A stretch of 64,000 nucleotides of DNA from Mycobacterium sp. GA-2829 (GTDB lineage Bacteria > Actinomycetota > Actinomycetes > Mycobacteriales > Mycobacteriaceae): positions 100,986 through 164,985 of the forward strand of contig NZ_LQIT01000003.1 of assembly GCF_001499965.1 (NCBI RefSeq), in the 5' to 3' direction. The notes below the pieces were generated by a model, which had not been told where the DNA came from, did no database searches, and worked only from the letters and a program-made list of their open reading frames with translations. Both the position numbers and the translations under genes were made by a program. Within the stretch, counting starts at the first letter, position 1. Every line of letters starts with the position of its first letter. This document shows positions 16,168-24,429 of this stretch, one piece after another.

Positions 16168-17697
16168 GTGACGTCACTGCAGGACGCCCACGCGCTCACC
16201 CTCGAGCGCAGTTGCGCGCTCACCGCCGTCGTCCTCAGCGCGCACCGCCGCGAGGGGGTGCGGCTGGTGACCGGTGCACAGCGGCGATTCGGCGTCGGCG
16301 CCGCCCTCGACGTCGTGCACGTCCCCTATCCGCCGACCGACCACACCTGGACCCGCCGAACGCTGACCTGCGGTGTCGCGCTGCAGTGTTCACCATCCAA
16401 GGAGCGCATCGCCGGCTACCGGCTGCACGAACTCACCACCCGCGAGCTGACCGCGCTGACCGTGGTGGAGGCCGGTGTCGCCCTCGGCTGGATCTCGGCG
16501 ACGTGGCCGGGTCTGTTCGCGGAACTACGTCGAGCGCTGCCCGACATCCCGGTCGCCTCCGCCGACATGCCTGCCGACGAGATGCTCGACCGGGCGATCG
16601 CGCTGGCGCGCAACGGACCGCAGGCCGCCCCCGCCCTTCTCGGCCGGCTCCCGCTGGCCTACACGGCACCGCAGGGCATCTCGGACCGGATGCGCCGCAC
16701 GTTCGGGCGGATGCCGTGGACGTCCACGCAGAAGCGGCTGCCCCGGCCGTATTCGGTGCCCGTCGGCGGGGACGGCGGCGTGCGCAACTCCAATCTGCCG
16801 CCACCGAGCCGGCCCCAGGACAACGACCGCGACATCACCCCGCAGCACCGCAAGGGCATCCCCTATCCGGAATGGAACGCATGGACCGAGACCTTCCTGC
16901 GCGACCACGTCGCCGTCCTGGAACACACGCACAAAGCGGCTCGACCACAACCGATCTCAGGGTCGAGCGACTTGCGTAAGTGGTTCGAGCAGTGCACCCA
17001 CCACGCGATGACCGGCCGACTGGAGGACGGTGCGGACCTCGATGTCCCGCACTACGTCGACCACTACATCGACCTCCGCACCGGGAAGGCGACCGAACCG
17101 CGCGTCTTCCGCGACCTGCGCCCCGCCAGCCGCGACGTCACCACCGCCCTGCTGCTCGACGGGAGCTCGTCCCTCGGCGTCCACGGCGGCCGCGTGTTCC
17201 GGCTGGAACTCGCGTGCGCCGACGCACTGTCTCGCGCGATGACCGTCGCCCGCGAACGCCACGGCATCTTCGTGTTCACCGGCAACACCCGGCACCGGGT
17301 GGAGGTGAACTGCCTCAAGGACTTCGGTGACCGCCGCTTCGTCCCGCCCGGCAACCTCGGCCTGACCACCGGCGGCTACACCCGGCTCGGCGCACCGCTG
17401 CGCCACCTGACCAGTCGGTTGCTCGCCCAGCCCTCGGAACGGCGGTTGCTGATCGTCATCGGCGACGGGCTGATCTCCGACGAGGGGTACGAGGGCCGCT
17501 ACGCGTGGGCCGACACCGCCCACGCCGTGGAGGAGGCACACCAGGCCGGGGTGTCGATCTACTACGTCGGGGTCGGGCCTGCGCGGGTCGACCCGCTGCC
17601 CGAGGTATTCGGATCCCGCCGCTCCCAACGGATTCGGCGGATCGAGGAGCTACCCCGCGTGCTGGCCCATGTGCACCGTGAGCTGGTGGCCGCATGA
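16168..17697 (+). CDS. NorD/CbbO-like VWA-domain protein
   Basis: A 509-residue protein whose C-terminal third is a von Willebrand factor A domain. The metal-ion-dependent adhesion site is complete: Asp331-x-Ser333-x-Ser335 (LLLDGSSS), Thr405 (GGYTR) and Asp433 (VIGDG). The sequence YEGRYAWADTAHAVEEAHQAG (437-457, shown here in pieces as YEGRY, DT and AVEEA) and PYPEWNAW (232-239) match NorD and CbbO proteins. The N-terminal half is less conserved. In known systems this protein recruits the partner AAA+ ATPase to a client metalloenzyme. The GTG start is three bases after the micropeptide gene, and the stop overlaps the ATPase start (ATGA). Confidence 0.88.
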   Translation: MTSLQDAHALTLERSCALTAVVLSAHRREGVRLVTGAQRRFGVGAALDVVHVPYPPTDHTWTRRTLTCGVALQCSPSKERIAGYRLHELTTRELTALTVVEAGVALGWISATWPGLFAELRRALPDIPVASADMPADEMLDRAIALARNGPQAAPALLGRLPLAYTAPQGISDRMRRTFGRMPWTSTQKRLPRPYSVPVGGDGGVRNSNLPPPSRPQDNDRDITPQHRKGIPYPEWNAWTETFLRDHVAVLEHTHKAARPQPISGSSDLRKWFEQCTHHAMTGRLEDGADLDVPHYVDHYIDLRTGKATEPRVFRDLRPASRDVTTALLLDGSSSLGVHGGRVFRLELACADALSRAMTVARERHGIFVFTGNTRHRVEVNCLKDFGDRRFVPPGNLGLTTGGYTRLGAPLRHLTSRLLAQPSERRLLIVIGDGLISDEGYEGRYAWADTAHAVEEAHQAGVSIYYVGVGPARVDPLPEVFGSRRSQRIRRIEELPRVLAHVHRELVAA

Positions 17698-18497
17698 GCG
17701 CCGACACCTACCTCGCGGGCGGGAACGAGGTCCGGCTGTTCGAACAGGCCTACCACCGGCGGCTGCCCGTGATGCTGACCGGTCCGACCGGCTGCGGCAA
17801 GACGCGGCTGGTCGAACACATGGGATCCCTGCTGGGGCGACCGGTCGTGACGATCAGCTGCCACGACGACCTGACCAGTGCGGACCTCGTGGGCCGGTTC
17901 ATGGTCACCGGCGGCGACGTGGTGTGGACCGACGGACCGCTGACTCGCGCGGTCAAGGACGGGGCGATCTGCTACCTCGACGAGGTCGTCGAGGCGCGCC
18001 ATGACTCGCTGGCCATCCTGCACTCGCTGACCGACCACCGCCGCGCGCTCTACCTCGACCGCGCGGGCGAGGTCGTCTCCGCGCCCGACACCTTCATGCT
18101 GGTCTGCTCCTACAACCCGGCGTACCGCAGTTCGCTCAAGGAACTCAAACCGTCGTTCCGCCAACGGTTCGTGACGATCCCGATGTCGTATCTGCCGCCA
18201 GCCCTCGAGACGCAGGTGGTCGTCGCCGAAGCGGGTGTCGACGCGGGCACCGCGGCGCGACTGGTGCACTGCGCCACCGCGATCCGCACGGCGGACGAGG
18301 CATTCCACTTCGAACCGCCGTCCACCCGGGTGTTGGTCAGCGCCGCCCAGCTGATCGCCGCCGGGGCGGACGAATTCGATGCCGTCGACGCCTGCGTGCT
18401 CGCCCCGCTGAGCACCGACGGCGCCATCACCGACGGACTCCGCGAGATCGCGGCCGCATGTCTGGACACCCCAGGAAAGGACGCCCGACATGGATGA
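17694..18497 (+). CDS. NorQ/CbbQ-type MoxR-like AAA+ ATPase
   Basis: A 267-residue AAA+ ATPase. Walker A is GPTGCGKT (30-37), Walker B is AICYLDEVVEA (91-101, Asp96-Glu97), sensor 1 is SYNP (139-142) and the arginine region is KPSFRQRF (152-159). CHDDLTSADLVGRF and GPLTRAVKDGAICYLDEVVEAR are diagnostic of the CbbQ/NorQ/GvpN branch. These hexameric ATPases remodel a client to insert or activate a metal centre (NO reductase for NorQ, Rubisco for CbbQ). Neither client is encoded here, so the flanking membrane proteins are the natural candidates. It is translationally coupled to the VWA gene and overlaps the next small gene by 8 bases. Confidence 0.93.
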   Translation: MSADTYLAGGNEVRLFEQAYHRRLPVMLTGPTGCGKTRLVEHMGSLLGRPVVTISCHDDLTSADLVGRFMVTGGDVVWTDGPLTRAVKDGAICYLDEVVEARHDSLAILHSLTDHRRALYLDRAGEVVSAPDTFMLVCSYNPAYRSSLKELKPSFRQRFVTIPMSYLPPALETQVVVAEAGVDAGTAARLVHCATAIRTADEAFHFEPPSTRVLVSAAQLIAAGADEFDAVDACVLAPLSTDGAITDGLREIAAACLDTPGKDARHG

Positions 18498-18618
18498 GCA
18501 AGAGCGCAAACGCAAGCGGGCGCTGATCGTCCTGCAGATCGTCATCTACGGCTATCTGCTGGTGATGTTCGGTATCCAGCTGTACATGTCGTTCGCCCGA
18601 GGGTGGTGGGACTTGTGA
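18490..18618 (+). CDS. 42-residue single-span micropeptide
   Basis: A small gene overlapping the ATPase end by 8 bases, with AGGAAAGGA upstream. The product has a highly charged N-terminus (MDEQERKRKR), one hydrophobic span (about 11-34) and an aromatic tail RGWWDL. Its stop overlaps the GTG of the next membrane protein (GTGA), a strong sign of real, coupled translation. By position it is the counterpart of the micropeptide at 16060, although the two are not similar in sequence. Confidence 0.72.
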   Translation: MDEQERKRKRALIVLQIVIYGYLLVMFGIQLYMSFARGWWDL

Positions 18619-19304
18619 ACTCCCCCGCGCTCGGCGCGGTGAGCCTCGAGGACCACGCCGAAGGTTCGCGGGCCGCCCAGCGCCGGGCCGACAAGTGGAT
18701 GATCACCGGTGCGGCGTTGATGGGGATGTGGGCGCCCGGCCTGATCGGGTTCCCGATCTTCATGCGCGGAGTGTGGTTGCAGCGGCAGGCGCTGCGCGCC
18801 GGGCTGTCGGTGCGGCCGATGATCGTCACGCTGATCGGCTACCTGGTGCTGATCGACGGGATGCTGAACAGCCTCGGGTGGGCGCTGGATCTGGTGGCCA
18901 ACCACACGCTGATCAACCGGGTGCTGATGATCGGCTGGGGCAACATGTTCGACGCCGGATACTTCTGGCACTACAACGAATCCTGGGTCGGCGGGTCGGC
19001 GGCGCCGGGTGAGAAGGCCTTCGTCGCCGGCCTGATCCTCACGGTGTTCGCAATGCGGGTGGCGGCCGCGATCGGCTTTCTGCAGATGAAGCGCTGGGGC
19101 CATCAGTGGATGGTCGTCACCTGCTGGATGGGCGTGGTGATCTGGTGCGCCTACGTGTTCAACATGACGATGTTCGCCGACGTCCGCTACGCCGGGGTGG
19201 TGTTCCCGGTGATCGGCTGGTGGCTCTACGACATCTTCTACATCACGCCCTTCCTGGCCATCCCGTACCTGCACACCGTCAATCGCGAAATCTTCTCGGA
19301 CTGA
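18615..19304 (+). CDS. Polytopic membrane protein of unknown family, paralogue 2
   Basis: A 229-residue paralogue of the protein at 15325. The central and C-terminal regions are almost identical (FDAGYFWHYNE, MKRWGHQWMVVTCWMG, VFNMTMFADVRYAGVVFP and YL-H-x-VNREIFSD), while the N-termini differ. Conserved histidines are 97, 119, 163 and 220. Hydrophobic spans are in the same places. The GTG at 18615 was preferred to two GTGs 9 and 12 bases upstream because it gives a stop-start overlap and aligns with the paralogue start. Two diverged copies in one operon suggest a heterodimer, such as two related subunits of one membrane complex. Confidence 0.85.
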   Translation: MNSPALGAVSLEDHAEGSRAAQRRADKWMITGAALMGMWAPGLIGFPIFMRGVWLQRQALRAGLSVRPMIVTLIGYLVLIDGMLNSLGWALDLVANHTLINRVLMIGWGNMFDAGYFWHYNESWVGGSAAPGEKAFVAGLILTVFAMRVAAAIGFLQMKRWGHQWMVVTCWMGVVIWCAYVFNMTMFADVRYAGVVFPVIGWWLYDIFYITPFLAIPYLHTVNREIFSD

Positions 19305-19322
19305 ACGGGTTAGGAGACGATC

Positions 19323-19703
19323 ATGACCACCACCGAGGAACTGCCGCCCGGCACAACGCCGTACTACGCGCGGATGCACAAGTGGATCAAACGGGCGGTG
19401 CTGGTCTGCCTGGTGGCGCTCGTCGTCGAGGGTGCGTTCACGCTGCCGTTCATGGCGGTCTACTACGGCTACCCCACGTTGAGCCTGACCGAGATCTGCA
19501 GCGAACTGCTCAAGGTGCGGTACTCCGACGACGCGCTGGAGTGCAAGTACCCGTACCCGCCGCTCGGCCCGCCCGAAGGCGCCGAGGGCAAGGACACCGC
19601 CCAGGACGAGTGGGGGATCCAGCCGGTGCCCAAGTACAACCGGCTGGGGTTCCGCGAACTGGTGCGCATCCACGAGGAGCGTGAGGCGCGAGCGGGCGGC
19701 TGA
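19323..19703 (+). CDS. 126-residue membrane-anchored protein of unknown function
   Basis: The last gene of the NorQ/NorD-like operon, with TAGGAG before the ATG. The product has a short cytoplasmic N-terminus, one hydrophobic span (about 26-50) and a hydrophilic C-terminal domain with two cysteines ([16 protein letters not shown] and [14 protein letters not shown]) and a proline-rich stretch. I recognise no family. If the span is an N-in signal anchor, the cysteines would face the cell envelope and might form a disulfide or bind a cofactor. Its place in the operon suggests an extra subunit of the same membrane complex. Confidence 0.75.
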   Translation: MTTTEELPPGTTPYYARMHKWIKRAVLVCLVALVVEGAFTLPFMAVYYGYPTLSLTEICSELLKVRYSDDALECKYPYPPLGPPEGAEGKDTAQDEWGIQPVPKYNRLGFRELVRIHEEREARAGG

Positions 19704-19712
19704 ACCTCGCGC

Positions 19713-19767
19713 GAGGTCAGGGTTGTCACACGCGTTCCCGCGGAAAGCGTGCGCTACGTCTGACCTC
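19713..19767. repeat. 55-bp palindromic element, copy 2
   Basis: Ends GAGGTCAG and CTGACCTC are exact complements, with CACGC/GCGTG pairing further in and a loop near GTTCCCGCGGAA. It matches copy 1 at 13435 in length and core sequence, and it also lies between convergent genes (the 126-residue protein and the Rv0910-like gene). This is probably a bidirectional terminator or a dispersed repeat. Confidence 0.68.
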
Positions 19768-19769
19768 GG

Positions 19770-20201
19770 CTAGGCGAAGACCGTCTTGAAGCGGTTCAGC
19801 GACTCCTGGACGTCGCTCTTGAGCGCGCCTGCGACCACCATGCCGATCGGGCCGAACAGCGCGGGCCCGCCCAGGTGGATGTCGAACGTGACCGTCGACC
19901 CGTCACCGGCGGGTGACACCTTGCCGATCAGCTTGACCTTCACCCCGCCTTTGCCGTTGCCGTTGAGCGTCATCGCCTGCGGCGGCTTGTAGTGGACGAT
20001 GGTCCAGCTGACCCGGTTGGGCATGCCCATCACCTCGACGATCGAGTCGATCTGGACGCCCTTCTCGAGGGTCTCGGGCAGCTTGGAGCGCCACACGCGG
20101 TGGATGGACAGCCATTCCTTGTACCGCGAGAGGTCGGAGGCGCATTCCCACGCCTTCTCCGGCGGGAGCGGTACGTCGACGGAGACGGAGAGTTTCGCCA
20201 T
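19770..20201 (-). CDS. Rv0910-family SRPBCC toxin
   Basis: A 143-residue START/polyketide-cyclase-fold protein. MAKLSVSVDVPLPPEKAW, RVWRSKLPETLEKG, MGMPNRVSW and LGGPALFGPIGMVVAGAL closely match my recollection of M. tuberculosis Rv0910, described as the toxin of the Rv0909-Rv0910 pair. The upstream gene, three bases away, is the Rv0909-like antitoxin. The fold binds hydrophobic ligands in other proteins; how it acts as a toxin is not clear from sequence. It is the last gene of the conserved run Rv0906-Rv0910. Confidence 0.9.
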   Translation of the reverse strand: MAKLSVSVDVPLPPEKAWECASDLSRYKEWLSIHRVWRSKLPETLEKGVQIDSIVEVMGMPNRVSWTIVHYKPPQAMTLNGNGKGGVKVKLIGKVSPAGDGSTVTFDIHLGGPALFGPIGMVVAGALKSDVQESLNRFKTVFA

Positions 20202-20204
20202 GGC

Positions 20205-20423
20205 CTAGGGGTGCAGCGGGGGGTTCTGCGGATCGACCGGCGGGCGCTGCTGAGGATTGTTCTTGTCGATGTAGTCCTGCGCCGCGTTCTGCGCCTTGTC
20301 CACCTTGTCGGCGTAGCGGCCCTTGGTCTTCTGGTCGAAGAGGTCGCCGGCCTTCTCGATCGCCTGGCCGGCCTTGTCGGGGTTCTTCGACACCCAGTCC
20401 TTCACCTTGTCGAAAAATGCCAT
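20205..20423 (-). CDS. Rv0909-family antitoxin
   Basis: A 72-residue hydrophilic helical protein. MAFFDKVKDWVSKNPDKAG, IEKAGDLFDQKTKGRYADK and VDKAQNAAQDYID match the Rv0909/MT0933-like antitoxin family. The C-terminus is a proline-rich tail longer than in the M. tuberculosis protein. It is ten bases downstream of ctpE and three bases upstream of the toxin gene, the order expected of an antitoxin-first module. Control is probably from the shared operon promoter. Confidence 0.88.
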   Translation of the reverse strand: MAFFDKVKDWVSKNPDKAGQAIEKAGDLFDQKTKGRYADKVDKAQNAAQDYIDKNNPQQRPPVDPQNPPLHP

Positions 20424-20433
20424 GCGATGCAGT

Positions 20434-22830
20434 TTAGTCGCGCGCCCGCCACACCCGGCGGCGCTCCCCCAGCAACCTTCCCTGCCCCCACCAGATGGCC
20501 TCGATCGCGACCGCGCCGATCAGGCCGATCGCGAGCGCCGTCGACGTCGTCCGCACGTTCGTCGGGTCGAGGATGAACAGGTCCTGAGCCCACGGGATGG
20601 AGAAGATCACCCCGTAGGCGAGCGCGGAGGCCCCCACCAGCAGCACCCGCCACCACTCATACGGCCGGGCCACCACGGCGAGCACCCACAGCGCGGTCAC
20701 CAGCAACGTGATGAGCGCCGCGGTCGAGGCCTGGGTCTGCTCGACCTCACTGGCCGCGCGACCCTGATAGGCCAGCAAATAGGACACGAACGTCGCCGTG
20801 CCCACCACCAGGCCCGACGGCAGCGCCGCGGTCATCACCCGGCGGACGAACCCGGTGTGGGCGCGTTCGTTGTTGGGCGCCAGCGACAGCACGAACGCGG
20901 GGATGCCGATGGTGAACCAGGCCGCGATCGTCACGTGGATCGGCTGGAACGGAAACAACAAGGGGTCGGTGTCGAAGATCTCCGATGCCAGCCCGGCCAC
21001 TCCGACGAGGACCGCCAGCAGCACCGAGTACACGGTCTTGGTCAGGAACAGGTTCGAGACGCGTTCGATGTTGCCGATCACCCGCCTGCCCTCGCCGACG
21101 ACGTAGGGCAGGGTGGCGAACTTGTTGTCCAGCAACACGATCTGCGCGACGGCGCGGGTGGCCGGGCTGCCCGCACCCATCGCCACGCCGATGTCGGCGT
21201 CCTTGAGCGCGAGCACGTCGTTGACGCCGTCACCGGTCATCGCGACGGTGTGCCCGCGGGACTGCAGCGCGTGCACCATGGCGCGTTTCTGATCCGGGCG
21301 GACCCGGCCGAATGTGGTGTGGGCTTCGATCTCGTCGGCGAGTTCGTCGGTCTCGCCGGGCAGGTTGCGCGCGTCCATGCACTCGCCGCGCAGCCCCAGC
21401 GATCCGGCGACCGCGCTCACCGACAGCGCGTTGTCGCCGGAGATGACCTTGATCGAGACGTGCTGGGCGGCGAAGTACTCCAGGGTGTCGCGGGCGTCGG
21501 GCCGCACCCGCTGTTCGAGCACCACCAGCGCGACGGGCGTCACGGTGCCCGGGGCGGCGGGATCGTCTACCGGCAGGTCGGAGGACCCCACCAGCAGCAC
21601 GCGCAGCCCGTCGGCGCCGATCGCCTCGGCCTGTTCGGCGACCGGTGACGACGGGTCGAGCAGCACGTCGGGTGCCCCGATCAGCCAGTTGCCGTGTTCG
21701 CCGTAGGACACCCCGCTCCACTTGGTGGCCGATTTGAACGGGGCGACGGCGGTGGCGGTCCAGCCCGGGGCGTCCGGGTAGGCCTCGGCGATGGCCTGCA
21801 TGCTCGCGTTCGGCCGGGTGTCGTCGGCGGCCATCGACGCCAGCACGTCCTCGACATGATCGGCCGTCGTGACGGCCTTGAGCCCCGACAACCGCATCCC
21901 GTTCTCGGTCAATGTGCCGGTCTTGTCGGCGCACACCACGTCGACGCGGGCCAGCCCTTCGATCGCGGGCAGTTCGTTGACCAGACACTTGCGCCGGCCC
22001 AGCCGGACCACGCCCACCGCGAACGCGATCGACGTCATCAGCACCAGACCTTCGGGCACCATCGGCACCAGCGCGCCCACCATGGCCAACACCGCACGCC
22101 GCCAGCCGGTTTCGGTGGTGAACAGCTGGGTGTAGATGGTGAGTAGCCCGGCGGGCACCAGCAGGTAGGTGATGAACCGCAGAATCTGGTTGATCCCGCT
22201 GCGCAGTTCGGATTTCACCAGTGTGAACTTGCTGGCCTCCTCGGCGAGTTTGGCGGCGTACGCCTCCCGCCCGACCCGGGTGGCGCGGTACGCGCCCGAA
22301 CCTGCGACGACGAAACTGCCGGACATGACGGTGTCGCCGACGTCCTTCGCGATCGGATCGGCCTCCCCGGTGAGGAGGGATTCGTCGACCTCGAGGTTGC
22401 TGTCCTCGACCACCTCCCCGTCGACGACGATCTGGTCGCCGGGTCCGAGTTCGATGATGTCGTCGAGCACGACCTCGCTGGGCGCCAGCGGCCGGGTGCC
22501 GGATCTCCGGCGCACCAACGGTTTCGCCTGCCCGACGATGGCGAGTTTGTCGAGTGTCTGTTTGGCGCGCAGTTCCTGGATGATGCCGATTGCGCTGTTG
22601 GCGATGATCAGCAGACCGAAGGCGCCGTTGATGACCGACCCGGTGGACAGCACGATGACGAACAGCACGCCGAGGATCGCGTTGATGCGGGTGAAGACGT
22701 TGGCGCGCACGATCTCCCCGGCGGTGCGGGCGGCGCGGGTTGGGACGTCGTTCGACTGGCGCTCGGCGATCCGCCGGGCGACCTCCTCATCGGTCAGCCC
22801 GGCGACCGTGACGGCCGGACCCGCGGTCAC
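20434..22830 (-). CDS. ctpE: P-type ATPase CtpE, calcium transporter
   Basis: A 798-residue membrane pump. It has the actuator motif LLTGEAD (153-159), the membrane motif PMVPEGL (257-263), the phosphorylation site Asp302 in [12 protein letters not shown], and [22 protein letters not shown] near the cytoplasmic domain end. There are about ten membrane spans. The order Rv0907-ctpE-Rv0909 is the same as in M. tuberculosis Rv0907-Rv0909. CtpE of M. smegmatis is reported to take up calcium, so this role is taken from family knowledge. The GTG start overlaps the end of the upstream Rv0907-like gene by four bases. Confidence 0.95.
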   Translation of the reverse strand: MTAGPAVTVAGLTDEEVARRIAERQSNDVPTRAARTAGEIVRANVFTRINAILGVLFVIVLSTGSVINGAFGLLIIANSAIGIIQELRAKQTLDKLAIVGQAKPLVRRRSGTRPLAPSEVVLDDIIELGPGDQIVVDGEVVEDSNLEVDESLLTGEADPIAKDVGDTVMSGSFVVAGSGAYRATRVGREAYAAKLAEEASKFTLVKSELRSGINQILRFITYLLVPAGLLTIYTQLFTTETGWRRAVLAMVGALVPMVPEGLVLMTSIAFAVGVVRLGRRKCLVNELPAIEGLARVDVVCADKTGTLTENGMRLSGLKAVTTADHVEDVLASMAADDTRPNASMQAIAEAYPDAPGWTATAVAPFKSATKWSGVSYGEHGNWLIGAPDVLLDPSSPVAEQAEAIGADGLRVLLVGSSDLPVDDPAAPGTVTPVALVVLEQRVRPDARDTLEYFAAQHVSIKVISGDNALSVSAVAGSLGLRGECMDARNLPGETDELADEIEAHTTFGRVRPDQKRAMVHALQSRGHTVAMTGDGVNDVLALKDADIGVAMGAGSPATRAVAQIVLLDNKFATLPYVVGEGRRVIGNIERVSNLFLTKTVYSVLLAVLVGVAGLASEIFDTDPLLFPFQPIHVTIAAWFTIGIPAFVLSLAPNNERAHTGFVRRVMTAALPSGLVVGTATFVSYLLAYQGRAASEVEQTQASTAALITLLVTALWVLAVVARPYEWWRVLLVGASALAYGVIFSIPWAQDLFILDPTNVRTTSTALAIGLIGAVAIEAIWWGQGRLLGERRRVWRARD

Positions 22831-24419
22831 TTGACGAAGACCCCGTTGTGCTCTTCGTCAAAGTACTCCAGCGTGAGCCGGTTGCCGTCGAACGTCGCCT
22901 TGGACACCGACCCCGGCGGGGAGTTCTCGCTGACGAAGCTGAACGTGAACACGTTGCCGTCCCAGTGCTTGAGCGGCCACACCTCGCCGCGCGGGCCGAG
23001 CTCGAGGCCGAGGGTGCCGCCTGCCTCGCTGACCTCGGCCGGCCCCCAGAACTCGTTGTTGTAGACGCCGGCCAACTGTGCGGGCGGCGGCGACGGGGCC
23101 GGGTTGGCGGGCGGCTGCTTGCCGACGAGCGAGCCGAGCGGCTTCTCCATGTCCTCGAAAGCCTTGTGGTACAGCCCGAACCAATCCTCGCGCACCTCAC
23201 CGAACTGGACGAGGTCGGCGAACTGGGCGGTGAGCGCCTCGGGGATTCCTGCCGGAGTGGCGTTGGTGAGCGCCACGATTGCGACGTCCGCCGACGGCAG
23301 GATCAGGAAGTTGGTGCCCGCGCCGAGTTCGAAGGCCCCCGAATGGCTGAGCTCCACCCGCGCCGACGACGTGGTGCCGACGTTGAAGCCGAACCCGTAG
23401 AAGCCGGTGCGCATCGCGGGTTCGCTCGCCGGGCTGGACACGCTCTGCGGGGTGAGCGCGGGCAGCAGCGCGTCGGACTCGATGAGCTGGCCGTCGCCGG
23501 ACTTGCCGTCGGCGAGGACCATGGCCAGCCACTTGGCCATGTCGTTGACCGACGAACTCGCCCCGCCCGCCGGGCCTTCCGCGTCGGCGTCGCGGACGTA
23601 CAGCGGTTCGTAGCGGTCGTCGACGTGGATGTGGCCGACGGCGCGGTCGGGACGCTTCTCGTAGTCGGCGAACCGGCTGCTGGTCGACGTCATGCCCAGC
23701 GGCCGGTACAGCACCTCCTCGCTGAGGTCCTCCCACGTCTTGCCCGCGCTGACCGCGACCGCCTCGGCCGCGGCGGTGAGTCCGAAGTTGGTGTAGGCGT
23801 AGGAATCCCGGAACGGCGCGAGCGGCAGCTGCCGCAGCCGCTCGAGGATCGCGCGCCGGTCGTAGCCGATGTCCTCGAGCAGGTCGCCGGCGTGGTCGGG
23901 CAGTCCGGAGCGGTGGGAGTACAGGTCCCCGACGGTGACCATCTGCGTGACGGCCGGATCCGACAGCGCGAACCACGGCAACTTCGACACGACCGGGGTG
24001 TCCCAGCCGATCTCGCCCTGCCCCACCTGCTGCGCGACGACCGTCGCGCCCAGCGGCTTGGACACCGACGCGAGCTGGAACACCGTGTCGGGGTTCACTT
24101 TCGCACCGGTCTTGACATCGGTGACACCGAAACCCTTGGCGTACACCGTCTTCCCGCCGTGCACCACGGCGACGGCCATCCCCGGGATACCGGTCTTGCC
24201 CATCAGGTCCTCGACCATCCCGTCGAGCTGTCCGACGGCCTTGTCGACCGCGTCGTCGGGCAGTGGCCCCGAGGGGACCAGGGGTGGCGGGACGTCGGCC
24301 CGCGCCGGCGCCGGGGCGGTCTGCGACGCCTGCGGCTCCTCGGACGGTGCGGAGTCGCAGCCCGCGACCAGGGCCGCCGAGGCGGCGAGGGCGACGAACG
24401 GCACGAGTCGGCGTTTCAC
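22827..24419 (-). CDS. Rv0907-like beta-lactamase/esterase-fold lipoprotein
   Basis: A 530-residue class C beta-lactamase-fold serine hydrolase. A lipoprotein signal with lipobox LVAGC (Cys21) is followed by a proline/alanine-rich linker. The active site has Ser118-x2-Lys121 (SVSK) and Tyr209-x-Asn211 (YTN). A C-terminal DUF3471-like beta domain (about 435-530) follows. Such proteins act as D-aminopeptidases, esterases or penicillin-binding-like enzymes at the cell surface. The M. tuberculosis counterpart is Rv0907, in the same position next to ctpE. The natural substrate is not known. It is coupled to ctpE by a four-base overlap. Confidence 0.92.
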   Translation of the reverse strand: MKRRLVPFVALAASAALVAGCDSAPSEEPQASQTAPAPARADVPPPLVPSGPLPDDAVDKAVGQLDGMVEDLMGKTGIPGMAVAVVHGGKTVYAKGFGVTDVKTGAKVNPDTVFQLASVSKPLGATVVAQQVGQGEIGWDTPVVSKLPWFALSDPAVTQMVTVGDLYSHRSGLPDHAGDLLEDIGYDRRAILERLRQLPLAPFRDSYAYTNFGLTAAAEAVAVSAGKTWEDLSEEVLYRPLGMTSTSSRFADYEKRPDRAVGHIHVDDRYEPLYVRDADAEGPAGGASSSVNDMAKWLAMVLADGKSGDGQLIESDALLPALTPQSVSSPASEPAMRTGFYGFGFNVGTTSSARVELSHSGAFELGAGTNFLILPSADVAIVALTNATPAGIPEALTAQFADLVQFGEVREDWFGLYHKAFEDMEKPLGSLVGKQPPANPAPSPPPAQLAGVYNNEFWGPAEVSEAGGTLGLELGPRGEVWPLKHWDGNVFTFSFVSENSPPGSVSKATFDGNRLTLEYFDEEHNGVFVK

Positions 24420-24429
24420 AGCCGATACG

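Noticed and set aside
16168..18497. The VWA-AAA+ pair as proof of a NO reductase operon
   Set aside because: No norB, norC or other haem-copper oxidase gene lies in the window, so only the activator role is supported.
15325..19304. The paralogous membrane proteins as PmoC/AmoA-type methane or ammonia monooxygenase subunits
   Set aside because: Some features fit (membrane location, conserved His/Asp/Glu), but I could not see the known copper-ligand motifs of those families, and no PmoB-like subunit is encoded.
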